The notes under the pieces were generated by a model. That model saw only the letters and a list, made by a program, of their open reading frames with translations, was not told the DNA's origin and searched no databases. 64,000 nucleotides of DNA, taken from Struthidea cinerea (Eukaryota > Chordata > Aves > Passeriformes > Corcoracidae). This document shows positions 44,510-59,500 of this stretch, in pieces (the stretch's first letter is position 1; each line of letters starts with the position of its first letter). A program made the translations under genes and the position numbers. The stretch spans positions 559,759 through 623,758 of the forward strand of contig VZTI01005313.1 of assembly GCA_013397865.1 (NCBI GenBank). Direction: 5' to 3'.

Positions 44510-47500
44510 TCACCGACGCCGTCACCTTCGCCCACGCGTGGAGGGTCAGCGGGGCGCTGGCTCCGCCGCGGGGAGGGGACCGTGGCCGTGCCCGCCAGGA
44601 GCGTGCGTGGCGGCTTTGCGGCGCAGCCCGGAACGGATCCTGCCAGCGCCGCCGGAGGTTTGCGTGCCGGGGATGCTGTGGGGGGATTGCGGGGGGATGC
44701 CCAGGCAGGGGCCGAGCCGAGCCCCGTAGCCAGCCCCGAGACCTGCAGCAGGCAGCAGTGGTACGGCAGGAGCTCTGCCAGCGCTGGCCCGGCCAACAGC
44801 ACTCACAAACACACCCGTTTTGCACTGCAGGCAGCTCCTCACCCCGCCACGTACCCTCTGGATGGGTGGCAGGGTGCTGCGGGGCTCGGGGACATCGGGG
44901 TCCCCTGGGGACACAGGGATGCTGGGTGCTGGAGTCTGCACGAGCTCTGCTTTAGCCAAAGCAGAGTCACCCATCAGCAGCTCATTGCCTGCGCCCCCCC
45001 TGAGATTCGCTCCCCTCCCAGGCATGCAGGGCTCTGGGGGCAACACCAGCAGCAAGGGAAACCCATGTGCAATGTCTTCTCCCCGAGGGTGTTGGGTGAG
45101 TGGGTGATGTCTATGCCCAGGGTGAGCCCTGGGATGGCTGTGGGAGATGTCACGGCACCCACAGTCACAGACAAACCTCCCACCCCTGCCTGGCTGTGTG
45201 GGGAGGGAGTTCAGGGCATTTACCCCACTGCCCGAGGGCACTGAGCCAGGTGAGGCCCAAAACCAGCGCAAGAGCAAGGTCAAGGTGAGCTTCCCCCACA
45301 GACCCCAATCACAGCACTGGAGAGGCTCTCTGAAGGGTCCAGATCCTGCTGCCCTCAGCCTGCGGCATCACCATGGGGGGCTCTGATCGTGAGGTCCCCA
45401 GGTGGCCGCTGCGAGCCCCCCACCCCTGCCATGTCCCGGGGAGGCAGCCCGGCCCACGCTGAGCGGCAGCAGAGCAACAGTTCCGCGGTGACCTTACTTC
45501 TCACAGTGGGTGTGGGCCGAATGCTCCTGAAATGCTTGTTTCTCCTGCGCAGGGCCATCTTGTACTGCAGGGAGAGAGGCACGGTGGCAGCTCTGGCATG
45601 GACAAGCTGGCTGTGCCAAGAGGCATCCCACGGCAGCCGGAGCCGGCCAGGCTTCGCCCAGTGACGGGTGCAATCCCTCCAGCACCTCTAGGCTCCCAGA
45701 GCTGCACCCCCTCATCCTGTCCCACCTCCAAAACTACCCATGGTGTTGGATGGGATACTTCCCCATCCAGGACCATGCACTACACTGGATCCCAGGTCCC
45801 AAAGCAGCAACAGTAGGACAAGGTACAAGCAGCTGGGCCGCCACAAGGACACGCTCCCGGTGCCAGCAGCAGGGCTAATGGTCCCATTTCCCAGCGCTAA
45901 TTGCCTTAGCACTGCCCTGGGGGTGCTGGGGGGTGCATGCACCGGAGAGGCAGCGGCGTTAAGCCCGGCATCATCCGCTAAGGCGGATAAAGGACGGTTA
46001 TACCGCGGGCATCACGCGGCGGCAGCGGGTCCGGACCCTACCTCCTCTGCGGCGAGGTCCGGAGGATTCCTGCCCCTCGCCAGCGCGGTGGCATCGTCCT
46101 CAGCCGACTCCGGCAGCAGCACCAGGAGGTCGAGCCCCTGCTTGGAGAGGCTCTCTGCCTAAAACCATTAGGAAGCGCTTAAATTATCCCGGGGGCTGAA
46201 GCGTGCTCGGCTGCCCTGTGTGCTCCGTGCTGCTCTGCTCCCTACCCACGGCTGGGATTTGTGAGCGGATTTAGGCCTGATTAGCCGGCGTCCAGCCCAG
46301 CGCAGCTGCCCCGCTGCGGGAGTGGCCGGTGCCTGGCGTCACCCCAGCAGCCCCCACCACACGGCAGCAGCCCTGGGACTTTGCTCAGATGTTGCTGCGA
46401 CCACACTGGGAGAGGATTGCCTGGGAGGAAAACCGGCCTAGGTGGGAATTGTCCTGCTTCCCAGACTGCAAATCCATGGTCACAGCATTGACGTCCGGGT
46501 ACCTGGACAATGCTGGGGTACCCAGACCCCCATCCATCATCCCAGCCCCACATCCCCCTCCCCCAGGTGCTGGCAGCCCCTAGCACTCACCAGTTTGCAC
46601 TGGGCGATGGTCAGGTCTCCCAGCACGGCATCCACGATGCAGTCGGCGACAGCGGCTGTGACGGACAGCTTGATTTCACTGGGAGCAGAAAGAGGACTCT
46701 CAGGGCCAGCACCCACCAGCCCTGCAAGCCATGGGGCCACCTCCCATGGGAGTGCTTTGCTGAGGAGGTGGATGCTTGGCCGTGGCACCCAGAGGGACAC
46801 CTAGGACATGCCCATGTGCTGCAGCTCGCTGGGTCTGTGCTGCCGGAGCAGGAATGGGAATAGGCACTGGCTGGGATGAAGAATGCCAAGTGCATCCCCT
46901 TGCTGATGGCCAGCGCTCCCCTCTGCCAGCCAAAGGGATGTGCCTGCAGAAACATCACCCCATGGGTCTCCCCAGCACCCCAAGGACACATCCAAACTGG
47001 ATCCAAGCAGGAAGCAAAGCCACAGCTGAGAAAACACAGCAGCAGGACCCAGCACACCACTACCCCAGCGTGGGGAGAGGAGAAGTTGGTAGGGAGCCCC
47101 CAGAATGCTCCTCTGGCCTCATGGGTCAGTGCCAGTGGCTGAGCGAGAAGGAAGAACAGTACATCACCCACTTCAGCTTGCTGAAGACATCAGTGACCAT
47201 CTGGTCCAGGACAGCGCTGAGGCTGAGGTTGTCCTGGAGGCAGATCCTCTCGGACATGGCATTGACCAGCTGATCCCTGACCCCGCTCTTCTGCACCACA
47301 GCTGGGCACAGGCTGTGCGCTGTGTCCAGCACCGCCTGCATGATTGCCTGAGGTTTGGGGAGGAAAGCGGAGGTTTCAGTGTCTTTTCTATCAGGATTCA
47401 CATGATTTTCAGTAGACACCATCCCCCTTATCCTTATGGGCAAGGCTGATGAACATCCCGTGCTGCCCACGGGTGCCCACCTGGATTTCCCGGCTGCAGG

Positions 47501-50500
47501 TCTGTGATGCTTCCTCCATGAGACACTCCAGCTTGTGCTGCAGCTTGCCATTCTGGTACGGGGTGTTTCCTGCCTCATACAAGAGCGGCAGGATCTGACA
47601 TGGGAAGAGAGACGGTGTGGATCATCCCATGTCACCTCATCTTCTCTTCCCATACTTCCATGCACTCCCTGCGTCCATGGCTGCCCCATGGAAGAACATC
47701 ACCTGCATCAGCTGGGGAGACCCAGCAATCTTTTGGCTTTGCTGGGCCAGGTTTGGGCATCCTCATCCCTCATAGACCCTGTGTCCCCTCAATTTCTCCC
47801 CACCACCCACTGACTCTCCTTCCCCTCTTGCACCCCACTACATTGCTACCTGCATCACGGAGATCCTTACCCAACCCTTTCACCACCTTTCCAACCAGTA
47901 CTGTCTTCTCAAATCCTATCTCTGCCAGATTAAGTAACCAGCGGGGTGCCAGAGAGTTGGAGAAAAGGGGAAAGGAGGTGGTTTGAAGATAAGTAGAGGA
48001 GGAGGTGGAAAAGATGCAGTGGGGAGAGAGAACCGAGACCAGGAGGATCAAACCAGGTCTGACAGAGCCAGGAGCTGCCAAGCCAACACAGTGGATTTTG
48101 TCATGGGCTGATAGAGCATTCTCATTGCTGGGGCAGGGTGAAGGTGCTGCAGGGAGGGACCTGTCAGGGATTCAGGGAGGTTTCTCACCAGTGTGGGCAT
48201 CTGTGGGTTGCAGGGTGTGCTCACAGCCAGAGCACCCATCTCTCCCAAGGAGGAACGTGTGAGCATGGGATGCCAGAGGAAGAGGGGGTTGTAACCCTGT
48301 GGGGGGTGTGCACACAGCTGTGTGTCTCTGGGGCGAGGGGACTAAGAACATTTTGATCTTTGTTCTAGAAGGGAATTCAGAAATTCTCAGCTGTTCTTTA
48401 GTGTTTGTAAGTGCTCAGTGGCGTGCATCTGTTGCATCGACATTCTGGAATTCCCTGACTGCTGGTTAATGATGTCATTAACTGATCAATGCCCCACTTG
48501 GATTCCGAATGGATGCTGGGTGAGCTGAGGGGGTTTTCCCGCGGTGGACTCACACTGACAGAGAGGTTGGCATTCCTGATGGCCTCCTCAGCGCAGAGGA
48601 TGTCCGTCTCCACCTCCCTGCCCGTGCAGGTGCTCAGGATGTCGACGTGCTTCTGCACACTCAGGCAGATCTCATTCACCATCTGGAGCACAGAGAGGCT
48701 GCATCATGTGCTGACGCTGGAGCAGCACTGCCAGTTCCCCTCCTCGCCGTGACTTTCCCAGAGAAGAGTGTGCTCAGAGGGGGCACAGGCAGGTTACAGC
48801 CTCCCAGAGCACCCCTGCCTAATAACCAGGGATGCCACATGGCAGGGATTTGCTGGCAAGAGTGCACAGGGGGCAGGAACACACTGTATAGGTTAGCATA
48901 GCAGCAAGTTATCTCAGCAGTGCATATGCATGAAATGCATGGATGCAATTAGCAGGATTCCAGGAGATCTGCTTTCCATCCACCCCCACCCTCACCACAG
49001 AAACATGAAATGGTTTGGGTTGGAAGGGATCTTAAACACTCTCTCATTCCAACCTCCCTGCCGTGGTCAGGAACACCTTCCACTGGACCAAGTTGGTCCA
49101 AGCTCAACCTTGAACACTTCCAGAGTTCAAGCGTTCTTGAACAATTTCTCTGAGCAACCTGTTCCATCCCTCCAATCTGCTCTGTCTACTCAGGAAAGGT
49201 TAAAAGGGTGTTTTGCTGCTTGCAAGAGCTCACACGAGCAAGCCAGGGTCATTTGGGGCCGGGGACGAGCAGCCCCATGCAGTAATTTGTCCATCAAACC
49301 TGTTCGGAAGAGGTGGTGAGGATGCCCTGCTGAAGCCGGAAGGTCTGCGCCGGCAGCGTCTGCCGCAGCTGGTTTCTCATCAGGCAGGACTGGAGCTGCA
49401 AAGGCAAGGGGCCATGAGCAGTGATGGTGGCACCTGGCCCTGCATCCCCCAGCCCACGTCCCCCCACCTTGTGCACGGCCTCCTCCGTCCTCTCGGGGTT
49501 GCTGCGATAGGCCTGTGCCACGTCGCTCATGGGCAGCGGCATCGACTTGAGCGTGTAATTCCTGCGAGGCAGAGCGGGGTGAGCAGGTGCTGCTGCACCC
49601 AGGGCTCATCCCCCCGTCCATGTCCCCACAGACATGACACAGGTTCAGAGCCCACCCAACGGCAGCCTGGATGTTGTCTGGAGGTCCAGCCCTGGAGACA
49701 GGAATGGCCAAACTCTGGCTGTAGCAAGCCCTGGTGGGGTGGCAGTGATCACCTGCCCAGGCTCTCCATGCACCCCTCTTTCTTCAGACCTCCAGAGATC
49801 TGCACAGCCAAACACCAGACCTGGAGGTGGGTGTGCTCAGCAGGTGAACAACCTCTACCCATCTGTCGTGGGCAGGGAGGAGAGGAACATCACATCACCA
49901 CCACCAGCAGATCCCCCCGTGCTCACTGGGGGCTCCTTGGGTGACATGAGGCCGTGCTGGTTGGGATGCAGAGCCCAGGGGAGTGGCTGAGGTTGGTAAT
50001 GGGGGTGCCATCACCAAATGCGTGTCAGGTTGCTTTGCTGGCTGCAAGGCCAGAGTTGTGGACCAGCTCCCTTGGGACGTGTATGAAACTGTGTGATGGC
50101 CTTGCTGTTCAAGGGGAAAAAAGGTCCTGGGGACAGTGACATGCTGATGACAGAGGCTCTTTTGCATGGCGGTAGCAGGCCAGGAGGACCAAGAGGCTCC
50201 TTCCTTACCTCTCCAAAGCTTGAGCCACCTCCAGGAGCCCATGAGCAGTTGTGTTGTTCCTGTCCCAAACCACGGTCCTGCAAAAAGAAGGAGCTGCGTG
50301 AGCCCTGCCCATACCCACACCACCCTCAGGTGGGTGCCAGCAGGAGTCAGCCCAAGGCTGACCCCAGGCACCAGAGAGCCTAAAAATGGGGTTAAAAATT
50401 ACAGTTTTCAGTGTCCAAAACCTAAACTTGGACTTCGCAAGGAGCTGTAAATTAGGTGGGTGCCTGGAGGGAGCGCAGGGCTGGGAGGACACATTCAGGC

Positions 50501-53500
50501 CCCATCCTGCGGGCAGGGACAGATGTCTCCCAGAGGAACAGCCCTGACAGAACACCATTCCCTGTCCTCTGCAGACACCCCTGCTTTGGCTTTGTGTACG
50601 CAATGTGGTCAAAAATGGTGTTTTAGGAACTGAGGGCGGAGCATGAGGTGAGGGCAGTGACTGCAAAGGTCTGTCTGCAGCATGCTGGGCTGTGCAGGAG
50701 CCTGGAAAAGCGCTGGCAAGCACCAGGGCAGGCATTGAGCTGCTCTCTTGCCCTTCACATGTTCCCTGCCAGCACTGCCAGATGACTGCCATGGGTGAAA
50801 AATACAGTCATAGCATCCAACCACATACCAGGAGCTGTCCAGGACCGCATCCATGGCCAGCAGGAGCCTTGACAAGCCTCCTCTGATGGCATCAGCATCA
50901 CAACCATCGTATCAGGGCCACCTGGCCCAGGGTCACCCTCAGGGGATTACAGAACTGCTGCTACCTGAGCTTGGTGTTGATCTGCAGGGCCTTGGCGAGC
51001 ATCTTGGCCCCCGTGTCCCCCATGGCGTTGCCGCTGATGTCTAGGGAGACGAGGCTGGTGTTACTGCCCAGGGCGCTCAGCAGGACGTTGGTTCCCAGTT
51101 TGAGGCGCGATTCAGCCACGGACAGTGACTGGAGAGGCTGGAAAAAGGACAAGGAGGGGGCCAGGTGGCCAGGACACATGTCAAGGTGCAGCCTCCACCC
51201 CTGTCCAGCAGCCTCTGGGCTCGTGCTGGTTTTGGAGAGACCAAGTGATGCTGAACCCCAAGAAACAGGAAGGCAATGAGTGCTTAGGCAACAGGCTGGA
51301 TTTAGCTCATGACTGGCAGGCAGTGAGGAGAAAAGAGAGGTTTTTGGGAAGGCTGCGCTGAATCCAGGTTACACCAAGTGTCTCCTCCTTATCTTTAGCC
51401 AGACACAGGCTCCTGTTTTCCCAGATGAACGGGAACATCTCCCACTTCTCTGTCTGAGCATCTGCTTCAGACTGAGGAAAATAAAAGCAGAAGGACTTGC
51501 AAGGCAGTGGGAGAGGGCGAAGATTGCTCCCAGCCTGTGCGGGAGGGATGTGGATGGCACCCCGGCATGGAGACTGCACAGTGGTGGCAGAGGGTGACCA
51601 GGAGCATGGATGGGATGGTTGAAGTGGCTGAGGGCAAGCTGGGCTTACACAGTCCTCCTCCTGGGTGAGCTGGACAATGCGGTGCAGGACATCCAACAGA
51701 CCTTCCCTGTGGGAGAGACGGTGTGTGTGGGGGTTACTTGTGCGTGCCCTGGGGCCACACACACAGCTGGCAGAGCTCTGTCCTCCCTCCCACTCTTGCC
51801 TGGGCTATGACCCATCTCTGACTCTGGACCAGGTGCTGGCAATGGTGCCCCTCCCCATTGTGTTGGAGCAGCCAGGATGGATAGGCAATTCCTGCCAGCC
51901 CATGGGCTTTTGATGGGGAGAGAGAGTCACAGTGGGTGCACCACTCCAGGACGGCTCCCAGCCTGGGTGCTGCTGCTTTGCACTCACTTGGATTTGATGT
52001 TGAAGTTCTTCCCCAGGGAGACGTGCCTGATGGATTTGCTTCTGCCAATGGAGAGCACCAGTGTCACCATGTCGGGGTCAAAGCCTGCGGGAGATGGGAG
52101 ACTCCCACCAAGATGCTCCAACAAATCCACGGAGGTGGCACCAAGGTGGTCCCTCGCAGGAGACCTGCAGAGCCACCAAGCTGCCACAGTGGGATGCTGG
52201 AGATGCTCAGGGAACATCCTGAGCATCTTCCTCCCTTCCTGCCTTCCCCAAGGAGACTGAAGACCTGCACAGAGCTGGGGTCCCTGAGAAGTGAAATTTC
52301 TAGGTGAAACTAACAACTGCAGAGGTGATGTTTGTGATGATTAGGATCACTTGCCCATGGCTTTGGAGGCCACAGCAGGACCAGGTTGGCAGCAGAGGCT
52401 GCAAACACCTGCAGAGAGGTGGGAAGAGTTTCTGCCCATGGAAACCCTTTCAGTGCTTCAAACCCTGAGCCAGCAACACGAGACCACTTCAGATTCAGTG
52501 AACTGAAGAGGACTGTACCAACAAAGGTGTGAAACGAGAAATTTTGGCAAGTCCTGAGGCAGGAGGGCATAAAGAAATCACCTGACTCCCTGTGCTGGGT
52601 GAGTGGACATGCAGGTCCAGCAGATGGAGGAGATCTTCTGCAGGCTGGGAAAAAGCAACCTACCATTGTCAGACAAGTCCAGGTCACTGATGGAGCTGGC
52701 ATCGGGGATGAGATCCTGGATGACTTGGGCCCCCGCTGATCTCAGCTTGGAAGAAACAGCAAGACGTCAGTACAAGAGGAGGCAGCGAGCCCTGCAAACG
52801 AGATCCTGCTGTCGGGGAGGTCAGACAGGGCACCGACCTGCCCACACTGCCACGGTGGGACCCCCTGGCCGGAGGGGTGGTGCCCATGGCTGCTGGGCCC
52901 TCACCTCACAGCTGCTAAGATCCAGGTGCAGGTCACTGATGTGGCTGTTGTCTGCCAGCCCTTGCAGCAATGCCCTGGAAACATCACCAAAGCCCCCCCA
53001 TCAGTGCAAGAAATGGGGGCACCAGCACCTGCTATGGGGCACCCTGAGTGGTCCAGGCAGTGGGAGCGGGATGCTGGAGAAGGCATCCTTCCCAGAGCTC
53101 TGCCTCTCACAGCCCCTTCCATCCATCCTCCCCACCAGCCCTGAGAAAGGCCTCCCCAGGCTATGCTCACCCCAAACGCATTCCCCTCAGCCCAACCTCA
53201 CCTTACGACATCAGCTGGCAGCTTGGTACCTGCCAGGGAGACATGCCTGAGGGAGCAGGCCTGGCTGAAAAACTCCTTGATGTCAGGGGAGATGGTTTTC
53301 ACCCTCCTGAAAAGGATGGGCACAACATGGCATCATCTGCCACCCAGCACCAGCCAGCCCCTGCGTCCCACACCCCCCTCACACCATCCCAGGGCTTACT
53401 TGTGGGAGTACACGTTTTTGGAGAGATCCAGGTGGATGAGACTGGTGTGGGGTCCGTGGACCAGGGCTCCAAAGAGCTGCCAGGGTGGGGATGTGAGCCA

Positions 53501-56500
53501 TGTGGAGGAGGACCCAGAGGCGCTGCAGCCCCTCACACAGCCCGGGGATGGAGGGGGACTGAGGGCAGGGCTCACTGCCAGGACGCCCTGCACGGTACTC
53601 ACAGCATCCAAAGGACAGTCTGTGCCAGCCAGGCTGAGGTGGGAGAGTGAGTGGCAGTGGCGGAGGAGGCTCTGCAGGTTCTGTGAGCAGAGGGGGCTCA
53701 GCAGCTTTGCCCCTGAATCCCACCCCCACCCAGCACCCTGCAGCCCTGCAATCCCAGCTCCAGCCTGTCTCCTCCCTCCTGCTGAGCACAGGGGTGAATC
53801 CTGCACACAGGAACCCACTCTCTCTTGAGATACATCCTTGCTCCAGATGGCATCTCCCACACTCCCACAAGGGGATGTCCCCAGGGTGTCCCCAGCTGCT
53901 CCCAGGCAGGCAGGGGGGAGTTGCAGCCATGACGTCCCCATCCCTGGGGTGCTGCAGGGCAGGGCACAGACCAGAGGAGACCAAAGCCATCCAAACCACA
54001 CTGGGGACAGAGTCTGAGTGGTGTCACCCCATAACAGCATGTGTACTCACACTGATGTCATCCCCAGCCAGCGTGCCGGGGTTTCCAGAGAGGTCCAAGT
54101 GCCGGAGGGAGAATCCAATGGCTTTGTTGTCTGTGAGGGCCTTGCATAAGGTGCTCATCCCTGCTCAAAGAGAGTGGGAGAGATGGATGGCTACAGGCCC
54201 CCTGCCCCGGGGAGAGCCGTGGAGCAGAGCAAGGGAACTTCCCTCCAGCTGGGGCAGCAGGACATCACATCCACGAAGATGCCTTTTCCAGGGTGTCCCC
54301 GCAGCCCCTCCAGTCACTCCTTTTGTGGAGTGGGGCTCGGGCACCTGGGCTGTACCTTTGGCTGTGAGCATTGTCCTGGCCAAGCTGAGGCTCTGCAGAC
54401 CCTTGGGACTCTTCTCCACGTGCCGGCTGAAGGCAATGACCCCTGATGAGAGCAGAGAGCCCTGAATGGCTCTGCAGGCACAGCTGGGTGCCCATTCCAC
54501 CCTGAGCTGCAGCCTCCAGGACAGGAGGCAGCTGCTGGTGGGATCTGGAGTTGAACATCAGTTTTTGTGGGTGCAGACTCATCCCAGCCCAGGATTTGAG
54601 TACCTCTGTCTTCCAGCTGGTTGCCAGCAAGGTTGATGGTGTGCAGGACGGAGTCAGGATGGCTGCTGAGCGCCTGGGCCATCCTCTGCACAAAGTCACT
54701 GTGGGGAGAAGGGTCACCCATCTGAGCAAGGTTTGGACACCTCCAGGAAACACAGCCACCAACCCTGTAGCCTTACAGGCCATGCCACCAGGCCTCCAAG
54801 ACCCTGCTCATTGCTGCCTTGCAACACCTTCACTTACGCCTTCAACCCACTGTTCTCCAGCACCAGCTCCTCCAATGTCACCGATTTGCTGAGCATGTAG
54901 AGCAGCTGCTCCGAAATCTCCTGATTCTGGCAGGGAAGAAGAAAGCCTTTCTGGGAGCCCAGCCACCTCCAGTGCACCCAGAGCCACGGCACCAGCACTC
55001 ACCAGCCTGAAGTCCTTGCAGGAGAGCTTGGTGAACCACAGGTTGAAAGACAAGGCAGCGACGCTCAGCGCCACGTCCCTGCAGGGTGACAGGGATGAGA
55101 GAGTCAAGGGCCAGGATGAGCCAAGGCTGGTCCCAAATGGGTCACCCGAAACACCCAGCTGGGGGCTGTCCCAAGACATCCAGCCCCAGGGTGCCCCAAA
55201 ATACCTGGAGTGCCCCAACACACCCAGGATGCCGGAGCACACCTATCCCATGGTGCCCCAACGCACCCAAACCCAAGGTGCTCCAACTGACCCAACCCTG
55301 GGATGCTCCAAGACGCACAGCCTCGATGTGCCCCAACACAACGTTCAACAGAGCAGGACTGGGGACTGTGGCTTTAAAGCAACCCACAGGTACCCATCAT
55401 CTTCCCCACATTATTTCCTTGGGGAAAATAAAATGAATCAAAATATTTGCATGCTTCTGTCTAAACCTCGGGGTTTTAAATTCTTTTTAGCTCTGAGCTC
55501 TCATGTGAGAAACACCACAGGTTTTGCTTGAGTGGAAACAAGTTTCTTTTTTACTTCCTCATCCAAAGAAATCTCTAAAACCGTCTCCTTTTTGGCCAGC
55601 TGAACATAGATCCCCTGTTCCCCAAAACACTCAGCCCAGAACTTTGACTCGCTGCGGCCCAGCCTGGCTGTTGCCTCCCCTGACAGCTGAGCCCTTGCTC
55701 CATCTTTCTTGGGATGAAGACGCGGCTGAGCCCCACAGGGAGAACTCCAGGCACAGCTGGAGCTCAGGGCCCCACTATCAGGCTATAATCAGGTGATAAC
55801 AAGGCTGTAACAGATCTCTGGGGGGGCTGGTAGGGAGCAGTGCAAGTTTCGGGGGGGAGAGCGGCACCGGCTGCTTTGCATAGGGAAACACCTGACAGCC
55901 ACGAGCTGCGAGAAGCTGCCGTGAAGTTGGGTTTTCAGCCCCATAAACAGCTCCCGGGCCGATCTAAGAGTTAAAAATGAACAGAGAGGCTGCCTGGACT
56001 CTCAGCTGTTGCCCCATAGGACAGGGCTCAGTGCGTTTGGTGTGGGCGAGTGTCAGGCTGCAGATGTGGCACCCCTGGAGCGTGTAAGCTATAAAAGCTT
56101 CTAACATGGGCAGAGGAGCATGTTGGGCCCCCCAGTAGGGACAGGGAGAATGAGGATGAGTGCTGGTGTGGCATGGGACACTGCAGGCAGCACGGCTGGG
56201 GGACTCACCGGCTCTCCAGGTGGCTGAAGTCCAGCAGGTTGAACTCCCGGCAGTCCTGGCTGTGGTAAATGTTGTCCACGTCCTTTCCAGAAGGATGGAC
56301 ACATGGATCAGGCTCAGCACTGGGTCCTGGGGAGGGCTCAGGTGCCTGGTGCTGCTGGAGGGAGCTGAGCCCTTGGGGACTCCCTTCTGGGGAATCCCTT
56401 GCCTAAACCCCAAGCCCAAAACCTTCCCTAGTGCTCTGGCTGGCAGGGGACATGTCCCTGCTTGGTGGGACAGATTGGTGGGTCTTGGACAACCTCTGCA

Positions 56501-59500
56501 GAGAGTGGTCACAAGGCAACGCACCCCAGGCTGGTGGGAGTGAGGTGTGGGGAGAGGGGGGCTGGGATCAGTGTCCAGAGGAAGGGGGGACAGCAGGTCC
56601 TGCTGTGGCTGGGTCCCAGCAGGATTCTCCTCTGCTAGGACACCCAGCAACGTCCCAGATTTCCAGGGGCTCCCCTTAGGTCACAGTCTGGGAAACAACC
56701 TGGCCCAAGACACCCTGCTCCCACCTGCACTTTGATTCCAGCCCACTGAGGAGCAGGGGGCACTCAAGCCAGGCACAGCTGCAGTTCCCAGATCTGGGCT
56801 GCCCCAGCCCAGCAGCTCCATGAGGCACCCACGAGCATCCTGCTTCCCTGCACACCGAGTGACACACTGCCACTGCCTGCATCCAGGGGATGGACCAGCT
56901 TACCCACTGGATCTCCTCGCGGAAGGCAAAGCCGTTGTAGTCACACAGAGCAGCGTAGGTCTCCGAAAACCCCCCTGCGAAGAGAAGGCAGTCCCGGGGG
57001 CAGACCTTCCCATGGGGACACGGAGGAGAGCTTGGGGAGCGTGGGAAACAGGAGAGGGATGACAGGGACTCAGAAGGGATGCTGAGGGCTCCACCTTCCC
57101 TCCTCAGAGGGGAGAGAGATCTACTGTCAGCCCCAAAATGGGGGCTGTGGCTTGCTTTGCTTGATCCATGTGGATACCAGGCCAGGCACATTGCTGTGGT
57201 GATCATGGAGGCATCCTGCTCCAGACCAGGCTACAGGAAAAGCTCCTGGCTCTGCAATGGTGCCATATGAGGTGGGTAGAAGCATCCACAGCTACAGGTC
57301 CTCACAGGTAGATACAGAGCATCATTGCCCACTGTCCTGCTCCTTCCTGGGGAGCTGCCTCCCCTCAAACCTGCTCCTGCCCCATGGGACGGGGTGGGCT
57401 GGTGGACAGCAGACCCCAGTAGCAGGGCTCCATCTGACCAAAGCCATCACGGGTACCCTGCCAGCAGAGGTGGGGGCTGTCAGCAGAGCTGGTGTTGATG
57501 GATGCAGGGCTGGAATGGTCCCCGGGGTGCTCCAACCCTCCTGGTCCTGCCTGAGGTAGGTTATGGCAGGACTTACCACAAGGCCCAGGGTTGCTCTGCA
57601 GCATTTCCTCCAGTGAGTCTGTGATCTGCTGGATCCTCTCGTACAGGCTGGGGGGGCAGTTCTTGAGCAGCGTCCTGGGGAGGGAGCAGAGGGGTGTGTC
57701 AGGGTGGGCCAGGAGAGCTTCCCCACCACTTTATGCTTAGCTACAACCCTTGTGTGTAGGGTGGGCAGAAATATTCAGTCAGGGAGCAGGGTCTCACCTC
57801 CATCCATGTTTTTCTCCTGCTAAAAGCACTGTTGTGCACCCATCCTATATTTGGGATTTTCTAGCTGCAGGTGTCCCGGTTCACGGCAGGTGGGTTGGAA
57901 CTAGATGATCCTTACGGTTTGTTCCAACCCAAACCCTTCCAGAGTTCTATGATTTGGGGCTTTTCTGGGCAAAGGGGTTGCTCTGGTACCTACACAACCA
58001 CCCCTGAGGAGCAGAAGACCCTTACCCAAGGGATGAGTCTGGAAAGACCTTCTTAAGTGACATGGTGACATGGATAACAACTTGCTCCAAATCATCCAAG
58101 GACATGAACCGGAAGGCATAAGACGCTGCAACTGTTTCTATGACAACCTGCAGGGTCCAAAGGACGAGAGATGCCTGAGTGAGCTGGCAGCACACAGCGT
58201 CCCCAAGCCCCCAGACATGATGGTGACAGCCATCAGCTCCTCACTGCCAACCCAGTCGGAGCACCATAAGCTCAGGGAATGCTGCGAGCACCAGGAATTT
58301 AGGATAAAATACATTAGTGTGCCAGAATAAGGCGTAAACCTCCTGAAAATTCAACTTAAGCTGATGCAGAAGCAGCCCGATACAGTGGGGTGAGAACAGC
58401 CTTGTCTCTGCCTGCAGCAGCAGCAGCTGGAGGATGGAGATTTCCTCCCTGAATTTATTTAATCAAGGTTTGGGGCTTTTTTAGCTTATGGTTCCTACCA
58501 GGAAAAAAAAAAATCCCATGGCAACACGCTCCCTGATTTAATTACACACTGATTGAGGCGTGGGAGCAAGATGACAATTATCTGCTGGCATCACCGAGGA
58601 TGGCGCTTCCGCCAGTGCCCGGGGCTGTGGAGGCAGGAGAGCGTGGGACTGCCTGCACGTTGACAATCCCTGGGCTTTCCACATCCCAGTCAGATGTCTC
58701 GCCCCCTCCACCCTGAGGTTTCAACCCCCTGCACCCCTCTGTCTCTGCCCAGCTCCTTCAGTTCTCCCCCAGAGCTCAGCCGCGCAGCCTGCTGAGCAGC
58801 AGAAAGCCCATGTGGAGGCTGAGGCCATGGTGGCTGATGATGCTGACAAGAAAAAGCCAGACAGGAGGTTAGCAAGGACCAGACAGGAGGTTAGCAAGGA
58901 CCAGACAGGAGGTTAGCAAGGACCACAGCCCTGTTTCGGCCAATATGTCCAAGCCTTGATATGCAGTTCCTCTCTTCCATGGTTCCCACTGCCACATCTG
59001 CCCTAGGTGCCCGCCTCTCTCTAAGAGGATTAACAGGGTTTAAAACACCCTCCTGCTAAATTTGTCTTCACCTTGGTAAGCCTGCAGCCTTTTTTCACCT
59101 TGTCCCTGCGGAGTGGGAGGTGCCATGGCCAGGCACTGTCCACGGATACCAGAGGGGAAGAAGTGCAGGCACCCACCCAGCACCCCTGGGTGCCTCCCTG
59201 CACCTCCAGCTCCTGGGCAATACCCCTGATGAGGCCGTAAGAGGATTTCTTTAGAGGAGGAACAGGGACAAGTACCCTGTGGAGCTCTCAGGGATCAACA
59301 CTGATGACCCTCAATGTGCAAGTGGGGACTAGAACACCCCCAGACCCTGTGGTGGGCTCCGGACCAGGGTTTGCCATGGGGCAGTGGGCAGAAGGTGGGG
59401 TAATGCCCAGGTTGGGTTTGTCCCAGTTGCTGGTGCCACTCACCACGCTGGGCTCTTGGACCGTCATCTCCGTCACCTCCAGGACGCTGAAGCTGGTGTG

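Noticed and set aside
44466..44514. His-rich coding stretch from the ATC/ACC repeat
   Set aside because: It lies in a CARMIL2 intron upstream of a clear acceptor; the histidine run is translated microsatellite.
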